Positions 9,048-17,998 of a DNA stretch of 64,000 nt are shown in pieces (position 1 is the first letter of the stretch; the number at the start of each line of letters is the position of its first letter). The DNA lies in NCBI RefSeq assembly GCF_030161895.1, contig NZ_BSVB01000001.1, positions 3,410,001 to 3,474,000 of the forward strand. The letters run 5' to 3'. A program made the position numbers and the translations under genes. The DNA is from Pseudolysinimonas kribbensis (lineage in GTDB: Bacteria > Actinomycetota > Actinomycetes > Actinomycetales > Microbacteriaceae). The notes under the pieces are model-generated. The model was not told the origin of the DNA and made no database searches. It was given only the letters and a program-made list of their open reading frames with translations.

Positions 9048-10032
9048 GTGTCGTCATCGCCGGGGCATCCGGCTTCATGGGGCGTCGGCTGCGCGCGTCG
9101 ATCGAGGCGGCGGGGGAGACCGTGCGCACCGTCGGACGCGCCGGCGACGCCGTGTGGGGCGACACCGACGGGATCGCGCGGCTCGTCGACGGTGCCGAGC
9201 TCGTCGTGAACCTGGCCGGCAAGAGCGTCGACTGCCGGTACGGCCCGGCGAACCGCGCGGAGATCCTGCGCTCACGCGTCGCGACGACGACCGAGCTGGC
9301 CGAGGCGATCCACCGGTCCGACGCGCCGCCGCCGCTCTGGGTCAACTCGTCCACCGCGACGATCTACCGGCACGCCGACGACCGCCCGATGACGGAGGAG
9401 GCGGGGAGCTCGGCGAGGGCTTCTCGGTCGGCGTGGCGCGGGCGTGGGAGGACGCCTTCCTCGCCCCCGAGCTGCCGGGCGTGCGGCGGGTCGCCTTGCG
9501 GACGGCCATCACCCTCGGCAACGGGAGCGCGCTCATCCCGCTGCTGCGCCTGGCCCGGTTCGGCGCCGGCGGGGCCCAGCTCGACGGGCGCTGGCCCGCG
9601 TCGCGCACCCGCCTCACGGCCGGGACCTACCACCGCTTCGGCACGCCGCACGGTCGCCAGCGGTTCAGCTGGGTGCACATCGACGACGTGGTGGGGATCG
9701 TGGCGTTCCTGCGGGCGCATCCGGAGCTCGCCGGCGTCGTCAACGTCTCGTCGCCGTACCCGGTCGACGGCGTCACGCTCATGCGCACCCTGCGGCGGGT
9801 GCTCGGGGTGCCGTTCGGGATGCCGCTGCCGCGGGCCGCCCTGGAGCTCGGCGCGTTCGTGCTGCGCACCGAGACCGAGCTCGTGCTCAAGAGCAGGTGG
9901 GTGCTGCCGGAACGGCTCGAGAACGCGGGGTACCGGTTCCGGTATCCGGAGCTCGAACCCGCGTTGCGGCAGATCGTCGCCGAGCGGCGCGGGGCGCGTC
10001 GCGCAGCCGGGGCTCAGGTGGGTCCTCAGTAG
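9044..10032 (+). CDS. TIGR01777-type NAD(P)-dependent epimerase/reductase
   Basis: An extended short-chain dehydrogenase-like protein of 329 residues after correction, of the YfcH/SDR39U1 group. The dinucleotide-binding loop is 'VVIAGASGFMGRRL' at the N-terminus. 'VVNLAGKSVDCRYGPANRAEI' and 'WVNSSTATIYRHADDRPMTE' are the characteristic strand and active-site region of this group, and 'FSWVHIDDVVGIVAFL' is also typical. The frame breaks at GGGG 9403-9406; one added G gives 'EEAGELGEGFSVGVARAWE'. It overlaps the DUF4166 stop by 4 bases. The reaction is not established for this group; nucleotide-sugar or lipid-linked substrates are possible. Confidence 0.88.
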
Positions 10033-10044
10033 GATGCCAAGGTC

Positions 10045-10656
10045 ATGAGCCCCTCCGTCTCGCGCCGCCCGCTCCTTCGTGCCGCCGTCGTCGCGCTCTC
10101 CGCGTCGGCGCTCGTCCTGCTCGCCGGCTGCACGGCCGACACACCCGCCGCCTCGGCCTCGCCGAGCTGCGGCGGCCACGTCAAGGAGATCCTGCTCGGC
10201 GACGACTCGGCGACCCGTCAGGTCGCCTTCGATGCCGGCGACTCGCCGAAGGTGTTCAACGTGCCCGCGTCACCGGCGCCGACCTGCGCGTACCGGTCCA
10301 GCACGAGCACCCACGGCAACGCGCCGTCGACGATCACGCATCGCACCTACCTCTACATCGGCATCTCCTCGGCGGACGCCCAGAAGCTCATCGCCGCCGT
10401 CGCCGCCACGGGCGCGACGAAGGGGTTCACGGCGAGCTACACGAACACGCCGGCGCCCTCGGCGACGCCGGTGCCGTACGCGCTGCAGACCCGCACCTGG
10501 AGCTACACGTCGCCCGAGCCCGGCGGCTCGGATCGCGGGTCGATCGGGTACGCGTACAACGCTCCGCTGAACCCCGGCATCGTGAAGCAGGTGGGCCTGG
10601 AGGGCACGCCGAACGTGCTGCGCATCGAGACGGAGCTCATCCGGCGCGCGGATTAG
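10045..10656 (+). CDS. Putative lipoprotein, unknown function
   Basis: A 203-residue exported protein with a Sec signal peptide of about 28 residues ending in the lipobox 'LLAGC', so it is probably a membrane-anchored lipoprotein. The mature part is rich in Thr, Ser, Ala and Pro with several aromatic residues, and has no family I recognise. It follows the epimerase by 12 bases and may belong to the same transcript. Cysteines remain in the mature part ('SCGG', 'TCAY'), so a disulfide is possible. Confidence 0.7.
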   Translation: MSPSVSRRPLLRAAVVALSASALVLLAGCTADTPAASASPSCGGHVKEILLGDDSATRQVAFDAGDSPKVFNVPASPAPTCAYRSSTSTHGNAPSTITHRTYLYIGISSADAQKLIAAVAATGATKGFTASYTNTPAPSATPVPYALQTRTWSYTSPEPGGSDRGSIGYAYNAPLNPGIVKQVGLEGTPNVLRIETELIRRAD

Positions 10657-10676
10657 CCCGGGCGTAGTAGTCTGGA

Positions 10677-10694
10677 ATGTCGCTTTCGCGGCAT
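10677..10694 (+). other. Hairpin in rpsA leader region
   Basis: ATGTCGC and GCGGCAT pair over 7 bp (one G-T) around a TTTC loop, followed by about 105 bases before the rpsA start. The 10657-10799 gap therefore holds a long untranslated leader. A regulatory role is possible because S1 messages are often autoregulated through their leader, but nothing beyond the fold supports it here. TAGTCT at about 10668-10673 could be the -10 element. Confidence 0.3.
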
Positions 10695-10799
10695 CATCCT
10701 TCATATCCGCACCGCCCCGGGAACATCCATGCGCACCGCGTTCCCGGAGCCCGATCCCCGCCCGCATAACTGCGTGCACCATCTCGGAGCACCTACTAC

Positions 10800-12266
10800 A
10801 TGACGAACACCACGACCGCCACGGCCACCAAGCAGGTCGCCATCAACGACATCGGATCTGCTGAGGACTTCCTGGCCGCGGTCGAACTGACTCTCAAGTT
10901 CTTCAACGACGGCGACCTCATCGAGGGCACCGTCGTCAAGATCGACCGCGACGAGGTCCTCCTCGACGTCGGCTACAAGACCGAGGGCGTCATCCCCTCG
11001 CGCGAGCTCTCCATCAAGCACGACGTCGACCCGAGCGAGGTCGTCAACGTCGGCGACAGCGTCGAGGCGCTCGTCCTCCAGAAGGAGGACAAGGAGGGTC
11101 GCCTGATCCTCTCGAAGAAGCGCGCGCAGTACGAGCGCGCGTGGGGCGACGTCGAGAAGATCAAGGAGACCGACGGGGTCGTCACCGGCACCGTCATCGA
11201 GGTCGTCAAGGGCGGCCTGATCGTCGACATCGGCCTCCGCGGCTTCCTCCCGGCGTCGCTGATCGAGCTGCGCCGCGTCCGCGATCTCACGCCGTACCTC
11301 GGCCAGGAGATCGAGGCGAAGATCCTCGAGCTCGACAAGAACCGCAACAACGTCGTGCTGAGCCGCCGTGCGCTGCTCGAGCAGACCCAGTCGGAGTCGC
11401 GCTCGACCTTCCTCAACAACCTGCACAAGGGCCAGGTCCGCAAGGGCATCGTCTCCTCGATCGTCAACTTCGGTGCGTTCGTCGACCTCGGCGGCGTGGA
11501 CGGCCTCGTGCACGTCTCCGAGCTGTCGTGGAAGCACATCGAGCACGCGAGCGAGGTCGTCGAGGTCGGCCAGGAGGTCACGGTCGAGATCCTCGAGGTC
11601 GACCTGGAGCGCGAGCGCGTGTCGCTGTCGCTCAAGGCGACGCAGGAGGACCCGTGGCAGATCTTCGCCCGGACCCACGCCATCGGTCAGATCGCGCCCG
11701 GCAAGGTCACCAAGCTCGTTCCGTTCGGTGCGTTCGTGCGCGTCGCGGACGGCATCGAGGGTCTCGTTCACATCTCGGAGCTGTCGGGCAAGCACGTCGA
11801 GCTCGCCGAGCAGGTCGTGTCGGTCGGTGACGAGGTGTTCGTCAAGATCATCGACATCGACCTCGAGCGTCGCCGCATCTCGCTCTCGCTGAAGCAGGCG
11901 AACGAGGGCATCGATCCCAACAACGCCGAGTTCGACTCCGGCCTGGCCGCCCTGTACGGGATGGTCACCGAGTACGACGAGCAGGGCAACTACAAGTTCC
12001 CGGAGGGCTTCGACGCCACCTCGGGCGAGTGGCTCGAGGGCTTCGACGCCCAGCGCGAGGCGTGGGAGGCCGAGTACGCGGCCGCCCAGGCTCGCTGGGA
12101 GGCGCACAAGAAGCAGATCCTGGCCGCCGAGGAGGCCGGCGCGACCGACTTCGGTCCGGTGGCGTCGCAGGGCAGCTCGTACTCGAGCGACAGCGCCTCG
12201 AGCGGCACCCTTGCCGACGACGCGTCGCTCGCCGCGCTGCGCGAGCGCTTGAGCTCGAACAGCTAG
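10800..12266 (+). CDS. rpsA: 30S ribosomal protein S1
   Basis: Ribosomal protein S1, 488 residues, binds mRNA at the 30S platform and helps initiation. Four S1 RNA-binding repeats are readable: about residues 37-110 ('DGDLIEGTVVKIDRDEVLLDVG'), 125-190, 208-280 ('GIVSSIVNFGAFVDLGGVDGLVHVSELSW') and 293-365 ('GKVTKLVPFGAFVRVADGIEGLVHISEL'). The tail is acidic and Ser-rich, as usual for actinobacterial S1, which have four rather than six repeats. The ATG start is preceded by a long leader. A strong hairpin terminator follows the stop. The frame is intact throughout. Confidence 0.97.
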   Translation: MTNTTTATATKQVAINDIGSAEDFLAAVELTLKFFNDGDLIEGTVVKIDRDEVLLDVGYKTEGVIPSRELSIKHDVDPSEVVNVGDSVEALVLQKEDKEGRLILSKKRAQYERAWGDVEKIKETDGVVTGTVIEVVKGGLIVDIGLRGFLPASLIELRRVRDLTPYLGQEIEAKILELDKNRNNVVLSRRALLEQTQSESRSTFLNNLHKGQVRKGIVSSIVNFGAFVDLGGVDGLVHVSELSWKHIEHASEVVEVGQEVTVEILEVDLERERVSLSLKATQEDPWQIFARTHAIGQIAPGKVTKLVPFGAFVRVADGIEGLVHISELSGKHVELAEQVVSVGDEVFVKIIDIDLERRRISLSLKQANEGIDPNNAEFDSGLAALYGMVTEYDEQGNYKFPEGFDATSGEWLEGFDAQREAWEAEYAAAQARWEAHKKQILAAEEAGATDFGPVASQGSSYSSDSASSGTLADDASLAALRERLSSNS

Positions 12267-12282
12267 CACCCGCACGAACGCG

Positions 12283-12308
12283 AGGCCGGGTCCTTCGGGG
12301 CCCGGCCT
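12283..12308 (+). terminator. Intrinsic terminator after rpsA
   Basis: An 11-bp stem (AGGCCGGGTCC with GGGCCCGGCCT, one G-T pair) closes on a TTCG tetraloop. The downstream T tract is weak, as is common in high-GC actinobacteria. It lies 16 bases after the rpsA stop and just before the coaE promoter. Confidence 0.8.
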
Positions 12309-12315
12309 TCGTCGT

Positions 12316-12321
12316 TAGCAT
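12316..12321 (+). promoter_or_regulatory. -10 element for coaE
   Basis: TAGCAT ends 6 bases before the GTG start of coaE at 12328. There is no ribosome binding site, so a leaderless message is expected. Confidence 0.5.
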
Positions 12322-12327
12322 CGACGG

Positions 12328-12930
12328 GTGCAGCTCATCGCGGTCACCGGAGGAATCGCATCCGGCAAATCGGCGGTCGCCGCGCGGCTCGCGGAGCACG
12401 GGGCGGTGGTCGTCGACGCGGATCGGATCGCCCGTGAGGTGGTCGAGCCGGGAACACCCGCCCTTGCCCGGATCGCCGCGGAGCTCGGTCCGGAGTTCGT
12501 GCGCCCCGACGGTTCGCTCGACCGGGCGCGGCTGGGCGCCGCCGTCTTCGCGGAGCCCGACAAGCGGCACCTGCTGAACGCGATCACGCATCCGGCGGTC
12601 GCGCGGCGCTCGCACGAGCTGTTCGCCGCGGCCGCGGCCGCCGATCCGAAGGCGATCGTGGTCTACGACGTGCCGCTGCTGGTCGACACCGACCGCACGG
12701 CGGAGTTCGACCTCATCGTCGCGGTCGTCGCCGACGCCGAGGAGCGCGTGCGGCGCATGGTGTCGCTGCGCGGGATGAGCGAGGACGACGCGCGGCGCCG
12801 CATCGCCGCGCAGGCCGGCGACGACGAGCGCGTCGCGGCCGCCGACATCGTGATCGACGCGAACGGCACGCTCGACGAGACCCGCGCGCAGACGGATGCG
12901 CTCTGGGAACGGCTCCGGCGCGATTCCTGA
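12328..12930 (+). CDS. coaE: Dephospho-CoA kinase
   Basis: Catalyses the last step of coenzyme A synthesis, phosphorylation of the 3'-hydroxyl of dephospho-CoA. The P-loop is 'AVTGGIASGKSAVAARL' at residues 5-21; 'VVVDADRIAREVVEPG' is the conserved Asp-containing strand, and 'VVYDVPLLVDTD' holds the DVPLL signature. The length is 200 residues, the single-domain form; mycobacterial CoaE has an extra C-terminal domain that is missing here. The GTG start is supported by the leaderless -10 at 12316. Location after rpsA is standard in actinobacteria. Confidence 0.95.
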   Translation: MQLIAVTGGIASGKSAVAARLAEHGAVVVDADRIAREVVEPGTPALARIAAELGPEFVRPDGSLDRARLGAAVFAEPDKRHLLNAITHPAVARRSHELFAAAAAADPKAIVVYDVPLLVDTDRTAEFDLIVAVVADAEERVRRMVSLRGMSEDDARRRIAAQAGDDERVAAADIVIDANGTLDETRAQTDALWERLRRDS

Positions 12931-12975
12931 GCGTTTTCGACGCGTTTGCAGCCACCCCTTGACGCGCGGCTCACC

Positions 12976-12981
12976 TATGCT
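12976..12981 (+). promoter_or_regulatory. -10 element for secreted hydrolase gene
   Basis: TATGCT ends 6 bases before the GTG start at 12988. A TTGACG at 12959-12964 is too close (11-bp spacer) to be an ordinary -35. Confidence 0.5.
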
Positions 12982-12987
12982 CCTTGC

Positions 12988-14015
12988 GTGCGGACCACGG
13001 GACTGATCAGGGCGGGCGCCGTCGTCCTCATGATCGCCGGGGTCGTGAGCGGCACGGCCCTGGGGACGCCGGACGATCCGCCGCTGGCGGTGCCGACCGA
13101 CGCGGCGACGCCGCCGGCCGCATCGCAGCCGGTTGCGGCCGTCCTGGCTCCGCTCGTGCGCGACGTGTTCCGGCTCCGGGCGCACGGCATCCGGTACTCG
13201 CCGAACGCGCGCAACGTCGCGATGCGCTCCGATGCACGCGGACCACTGCTGCTGTTCCTGCCCGCGACCGGCGCCGTGCCGCGGGACTACCGGCAGTTCC
13301 TGAACACCGCCGGCGATCTCGGCTACCACGTGCTCGCGCTGGATTACTGGAACCGCGGCCGTTCCGTCGCACGGACCTGCGAGCGGGACGCGAACTGCTA
13401 CAGCGACCTGCAGGCCAATCGGTTCGACGGCAGCCACCCGACCCGCTTCTCGGCGATCGCCCCGGAGGATTCGATCCTCGACCGGCTGCGGCGGGCCCTG
13501 ACCACGCTCGACCGGCACGATCCGCACGGCGGCTGGGGGCGCTTCGCCCACGGTGACCACGTGCGCTGGGGCCGGATCGTCGTGGCCGGGCACTCGCAGG
13601 GGGTGGCGAGTCCGCGTTCATCGCTCACCACCACGCCGTGCAGGGCGTGCTCATGTTCGGGTCTCCGGTGGAGTCGGTCGACGGTGTCACGGCCGCATGG
13701 ATGGCGCACCCGGGTGTCACCCCCGTGACGCGCTACTACGCCTTCGATTCCCGCCGCGACATGTACGCGGATCGCATCACGGGCTCCTGGCGCGCCCTGC
13801 ACCTGCCCGGGCGGCCCCAGCTGCTCGGGAGCACGCCGCCGCACCGGCTGGCTCATCAGCTGGTCACCGATCGCAGGATCGGCGACCGCCGCCAGTCGCA
13901 CAGCCTCTTCATCACCGATCGGGGTCCGCGTGGGCACCAGGACAGCCCGGTGTTCCAGAAGGTCTGGGCGGCGATGCTGCGTGCCGTCCGGCAGCCCTCC
14001 GGGATCGCGTCCTAG
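12988..14015 (+). CDS. Secreted alpha/beta-hydrolase-like protein
   Basis: A 342-residue protein, after correction, with an N-terminal signal peptide ('LIRAGAVVLMIAGVVSGTAL'). The body looks like an alpha/beta hydrolase: 'LLLFLPATGAVPRDYRQFL' is a typical strand plus oxyanion region, and the nucleophile elbow is 'VVAGHSQGGG' near 13585, with the serine in GHSQG. A histidine-rich segment follows. The frame breaks in the G run 13599-13603 just after the elbow; one added G gives 'GGGESAFIAHHHAVQG'. It precedes an acyl-CoA ligase and an acyltransferase on the same strand. The substrate is unknown; esterase or lipase activity is the natural guess. The leaderless -10 decides the GTG start. Confidence 0.78.
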
Positions 14016-14025
14016 GAGCGCTCGG

Positions 14026-14031
14026 TAGGAT
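14026..14031 (+). promoter_or_regulatory. -10 element for acyl-CoA ligase gene
   Basis: TAGGAT lies 5 bases before ATG 14037 with no Shine-Dalgarno sequence. The intervening GGGG run may itself have lost a base, which would make the gap 6. Confidence 0.4.
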
Positions 14032-14036
14032 CGGGG

Positions 14037-15507
14037 ATGCTCTCGCCGACCCTGTCGTCGCTGATCGCGCGGCGAGCGGCCGAGGACCCGGGTCACGTGC
14101 TGTTCGAGGACGCCCGCTCGGACCGCGTCGTCACGGCCGGTGAGCTGAAGCGCCTCGTCGCCGCCTGGCACGAGCGATTCGCGGGTGCGGGGCTCGGACC
14201 GTCGGCGGCGGTGCTGATCGACACCGACGACGTGCTCGCCACCACGGTGCTGCAGCTGGCCGTCGTCTCGGGCGGATTCCGGGCCATCACGATCGATCAC
14301 GGCGCGAGCCGTGAAGAGCCGGCGCGCATCGCCGGATTGATCCGCGGAGCGGGCATGACGGTCGGCGATCGCGGAGACGATCGTGCCGTCCCCGGCGCCC
14401 CGTGGACCGCCGTCGGCGCCGACCTCGCGCCCGGTGAGGCGGGAGAGGGCACGCCGGCAGCAGCAGCCGAGCCCACCGGCGCGGGCGCGGCGGTGCTGTT
14501 CACCTCGGGTTCGACCGGCACCCCCAAGGGCGTGGAGCTGCCGGAGCCGCAGCTGCTGTACGTCGCCGCGCGCATCGCGACGCACCACGGCCTCGGACCC
14601 GGCGATCGCGGCTTCAACCCGCTTCCGCTGTCCCACGTCAATCCGCAGGTGATCGGTGTGCTGGCGACCCTCGTCGCCGGCTCGACGACGGTGCTCGACG
14701 CGCGTTTCCGCCGCACCGGATTCTGGGAGCTCCTGCACGAGCGCCGCATCACGTGGCTCAACGCCGTCCCGGCGATCCTCGCGGTGCTCGCGCGCACGGG
14801 CGAGCTCGATCCGCCCGAGACGCTGCGCTTCATCCGCTCCGCATCCGCCCCGCTGCCCGACCACGTGCGCGAGGCGTTCGCGGGCATCCCGTTCATCCTC
14901 AGCTGGGGCATGACCGAGGGCGCGAGTCAGATCACGGCGACCGACCCTCAGGACGCCGCCGAGGTGCGCGGAGTCGGACGGCCGCAGGGCGGGGAGGTCG
15001 AGGTCCGGTCACCGGAGGGGAGCGTCTGACCGCGGGGAGACCGGTGAACTCTGGGTGCGCGGTGAGGGCATCATCCGGCACTATCTCTTCGACGCGGCGG
15101 CCGACCGGTTCGACGACGACGGCTGGCTGCGCACCGGCGACGTCGGCGCCATCGACGGCTCCGGCCTCGTGACCCTCGCGGGCCGCAGCGACGACGTCAT
15201 CAACCGCGGCGGTGAGAAGGTGTACCCCATCGACGTCGAGGAGGTGCTGCTCGGCGACCCGCACGTGCTCGAGGCGGTGGTCGTGGGGCGGCCCGACGAC
15301 GTCCTCGGCCAGATCCCGGTCGCCTACGTCATCCCGGTGGACGGGGCGGCCGTCGACGTCGAGGCGCTGCGTGAGCGCTGCGAGGAGCAGCTGGCACGCT
15401 TCAAGCGACCCGTCGAGATCAACCTGGTCGCCGAGCTGCCGCGCGCGCCCGCCGGCAAGATCCGTCGCGCCGAGGTCCGCCGGATGGCGGCGGAGACTCC
15501 GGCGTGA
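14037..15507 (+). CDS. AMP-dependent acyl-CoA synthetase/ligase
   Basis: An ANL-superfamily adenylating enzyme, 490 residues after correction, that activates a carboxylic acid as acyl-AMP and then usually as acyl-CoA. The P-loop-like motif A3 is 'AVLFTSGSTGTPKGVELP'; 'ILSWGMTEGASQIT' is motif A5; 'DGWLRTGDVGAID' is A7; 'GRSDDVINRGGEKVYPIDVE' is A8; and the catalytic Lys lies in 'PRAPAGKIRRAEV' near the C-terminus. Two breaks, at GGGG 15017-15020 and 15034-15037, are each repaired by one G and give 'SPEGERLTAGETGELWVRGEG'. It overlaps the next gene by 4 bases. The acid substrate cannot be read from the sequence; the N-terminal part is shorter than in long-chain fatty acid ligases. Confidence 0.88.
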
Positions 15508-16586
15508 AACGACTGTACGAGGTCGATGTCGTCCGCATCCTGACCTTCGCGTGCGTCATCGGCGTGCACGTGACCAGCCACACCATCGCGTCGGACGACG
15601 TCCCGCTCTACGGCCTCCTGGGCCTGCTGCACATCACCCGGCTGGTCTTCTTCGCGCTCACCGCGTTCGTGCTCATGCTGGGGCAGCTCAACCGGCCGAA
15701 GCCCATGCGGCAGTTCTGGCCGAAGCGGTTCCTGCTCGTCGGCGTGCCGTACGTCGCCTGGTCGGTCATCTATTACGTTGCCTCCAACCTCTACAGCCAG
15801 AGCGACAAGGCTCCCGTGCAGTACGTGGTCGACCTGCTGTACCGGATCGTGACCGGATCCGCCTGGTACCACCTGTACTTCCTGCTCGTGACGATGCAGG
15901 TGTACCTGCTCGTCCCGCTCATCGTGTGGTTCGTGCGCAGGACGCGCGGCCACCACCGGCTCGTGCTCGCGATCTTCTTCGTCATCCAGCTCGCGATCAC
16001 GGCGGTGTACCTCTATCACCCCGGGTCGCTCGGCTGGTACGGCGCCGCCGAGAAGCAGTTCTTCTGGAGTTACCCGTTCTTCATCATCGCCGGCGCGATC
16101 GCCGCCGACCACGCGCCCGCGTTCCTCGCCTGGGTGCGCGCACATCGCGGCGCGATCGGCCTGCTCGTGCTGGGCGGCGCGGTGCTCACCCTCGGCGTGT
16201 TCGCGATCCAGCACTGGGTGGTCGGCATGAGCCTGTACCACGCGGGGACGCCGTTACAGCCCGTGATCATGGTCTGGTCGACCTGTGTGGTTCTCGGCTT
16301 CCTCGCGATCGGCACCTGGTGGGCGGATCGGCGCGTCGACGGGGCGCGTTTCGCCCGGGCCGTCGACCGGATCTCCGACCGATCGTTCGGCATCTTCCTC
16401 GTGCACCCGATGCTGCTGTGGGTGCTGCTCTGGATCGGCGCCGGCTGGGTCCCCGCCCACGTGCCCACGCCGTGGCTCACGCTGGTCGCGTACCTGATCG
16501 TGATCGGGCTGTCGTACCTGATCGCCGATCTCGCGCGCCGTTCGCCGCTGAGCCTGGCGCTGGCCGGGCGGCGCTGGCGCGGCTGA
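15504..16586 (+). CDS. Membrane acyltransferase, acyltransferase-3 family
   Basis: A 360-residue integral membrane protein with about ten hydrophobic spans, of the acyltransferase-3 (OafA/NolL-like) family, which transfers acetyl or other acyl groups to extracytoplasmic sugars, lipids or polymers. The N-terminal segment 'YEVDVVRILTFACVIGVHV' carries the conserved Arg and the catalytic-type His of helix 1. The ATG overlaps the ligase stop (ATGA). Together with the upstream hydrolase and ligase it could form a surface acylation module. It is convergent with the MFS gene with only 6 bases between stops. Confidence 0.82.
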   Translation: MKRLYEVDVVRILTFACVIGVHVTSHTIASDDVPLYGLLGLLHITRLVFFALTAFVLMLGQLNRPKPMRQFWPKRFLLVGVPYVAWSVIYYVASNLYSQSDKAPVQYVVDLLYRIVTGSAWYHLYFLLVTMQVYLLVPLIVWFVRRTRGHHRLVLAIFFVIQLAITAVYLYHPGSLGWYGAAEKQFFWSYPFFIIAGAIAADHAPAFLAWVRAHRGAIGLLVLGGAVLTLGVFAIQHWVVGMSLYHAGTPLQPVIMVWSTCVVLGFLAIGTWWADRRVDGARFARAVDRISDRSFGIFLVHPMLLWVLLWIGAGWVPAHVPTPWLTLVAYLIVIGLSYLIADLARRSPLSLALAGRRWRG

Positions 16587-16592
16587 GCCGCT

Positions 16593-17903
16593 CTACGCCG
16601 TCACGCGCTCCTCGGGCGGGGCGATCGGGTCGACCACCTTGGGCCGCATGACGGCGGCGAGGATCGTGGCGGCCACCAGGATGCCGGCGGACAGCCCGAA
16701 CGGGAAGGCGAAGCTCCCGGTCCAGTCGACGAGCGCGCCGACCACGATCGGCGAGATGATGCCGGCGACGCCGAAGCCGGTGTTCATCATGCCGCTGGCC
16801 GTGCCCGACCAGGTCGGGGCGACATCCATCGGGATCGACCACAGCTGCGCGTTGGTGAGCTCGAGGCAGAAGAACGCGAGGGCGAGCGTCGCGATCGCGA
16901 ACGGGAGCGGTGGCGTGAACACGAGCGGCACCATGAACACGATCGCCCCGATGAACCCGATCAGCAGCAGGGTGCGGCGGGCGTTGCGAGCGTTGCCGGT
17001 GCGACGCAGGATCGCGTCGCTCAGCACGCCGCCCAGCCAGTCGCCGATGACGCCGCCGGCGAGGATCGCGCTCGTCGCGAGACCGTACTTGCTGATGTTC
17101 TGGTGGTAGGTGCTCACCAGCAGCGTCGGGATCCAGGTGAAGAACATCCACGCCGCCCAGCCGTAGCCGAAATCGACGAGCGTGACCGGCAGGATCGACC
17201 GGATGAGCCGCCGCCACGGCACCGGCGGGCGGTCGGCGGCCTTGGGGATGTCGGGGATCTCGGCGAGCTCGACCTTGCTGATGCCCCTCACGTCCCTGGG
17301 GCGGTCGCGGAACATCAGGTACCAGATCAGCGCCCACAGGATGCTCAGGACGCCGACCGAGATGAAGGAGAAGCGCCAGTCGACGAGCTGGATCAACCAC
17401 GCCACCGTGATGGGCGCCGCCGCGTTGCCGAGCCGGGAGGCGGAGTGCACGATGCCCTGGACGAATCCGTTGCGATCGCGCGGCACCCACCGGCTCATCG
17501 CCTGTGTCGCCGTGGGGAACGTCGCCGACTCGCTCAGACCGAGGAGGGCGCGGGCGACGAGCAGCGTCACCAGGCCGACCGCCATGCCCGTGAACAGCGT
17601 CGACAGGCCCCACAGCACCCCGAGGACGAGCAGGCCGAGGCGCGGGCCGAACTTCTCGCCCACCCATCCGCCCGCGATCTGCAAGAGGGCGTAGAACAGC
17701 GAGAACACCGAGATGGCAAGGCCGAACTCGGCGTTGGAGAGGTGCAGGTCGCCCATGATCTGCGGCGCGGCCGTCGCGATGTTGTTGCGATCGAAGTACG
17801 CGATGAAGTACATGACGCAGAGCAGGACGATGACCATGCCACGGCGTCGGTGCAACAGGATCGGCGTGGGGCGGACTCGCGGACGCTCGTCGGTCGTCGA
17901 CAT
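16593..17903 (-). CDS. MFS transporter, anion:cation symporter type
   Basis: A 436-residue major facilitator with 12 predicted spans. 'MYFIAYFDRNNIATAAPQI' at the first helix and 'GWVGEKFGPRLGLLVLGV' in loop 2-3 are typical of the ACS family, which imports sugar acids, phthalate or other organic anions. 'LLGLSESATFPTATQAMSRW' is the helix 4-5 region of that family. I choose ATG 17903 because a TAGGGT -10 lies 7 bases upstream; an earlier in-frame ATG at 17948 would overlap that promoter. The transported compound is unknown. Confidence 0.88.
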   Translation of the reverse strand: MSTTDERPRVRPTPILLHRRRGMVIVLLCVMYFIAYFDRNNIATAAPQIMGDLHLSNAEFGLAISVFSLFYALLQIAGGWVGEKFGPRLGLLVLGVLWGLSTLFTGMAVGLVTLLVARALLGLSESATFPTATQAMSRWVPRDRNGFVQGIVHSASRLGNAAAPITVAWLIQLVDWRFSFISVGVLSILWALIWYLMFRDRPRDVRGISKVELAEIPDIPKAADRPPVPWRRLIRSILPVTLVDFGYGWAAWMFFTWIPTLLVSTYHQNISKYGLATSAILAGGVIGDWLGGVLSDAILRRTGNARNARRTLLLIGFIGAIVFMVPLVFTPPLPFAIATLALAFFCLELTNAQLWSIPMDVAPTWSGTASGMMNTGFGVAGIISPIVVGALVDWTGSFAFPFGLSAGILVAATILAAVMRPKVVDPIAPPEERVTA

Positions 17904-17910
17904 GCTCACA

Positions 17911-17916
17911 ACCCTA
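17911..17916 (-). promoter_or_regulatory. -10 element for MFS gene
   Basis: On the minus strand TAGGGT lies 7 bases upstream of ATG 17903, at leaderless spacing. Confidence 0.4.
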
Positions 17917-17950
17917 GGGAAATGCTCAGACTCGCGGCGGCCCTTCACAG

Positions 17951-17964
17951 CGGATCCTTATCCG
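17951..17964. promoter_or_regulatory. Small inverted repeat between MFS and uvrB genes
   Basis: CGGAT-CCTT-ATCCG is a perfect 5-bp inverted repeat in the divergent region, 21 bases upstream of the uvrB -10. It might be an operator for either gene. It does not resemble an actinobacterial SOS box. Weak evidence. Confidence 0.22.
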
Positions 17965-17985
17965 GCGCTCGTCGGTGGCGCGTCC

Positions 17986-17991
17986 TAGCCT
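17986..17991 (+). promoter_or_regulatory. -10 element for uvrB
   Basis: TAGCCT ends 7 bases before ATG 17999, with no ribosome binding site between them. Confidence 0.42.
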
Positions 17992-17998
17992 GGACACC

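Noticed and set aside
10030-10035. TAGGAT as a -10 for the lipoprotein at 10045.
   Set aside because: It contains the stop codon of the epimerase gene and is 9 bases from the start, so coincidence is likely.
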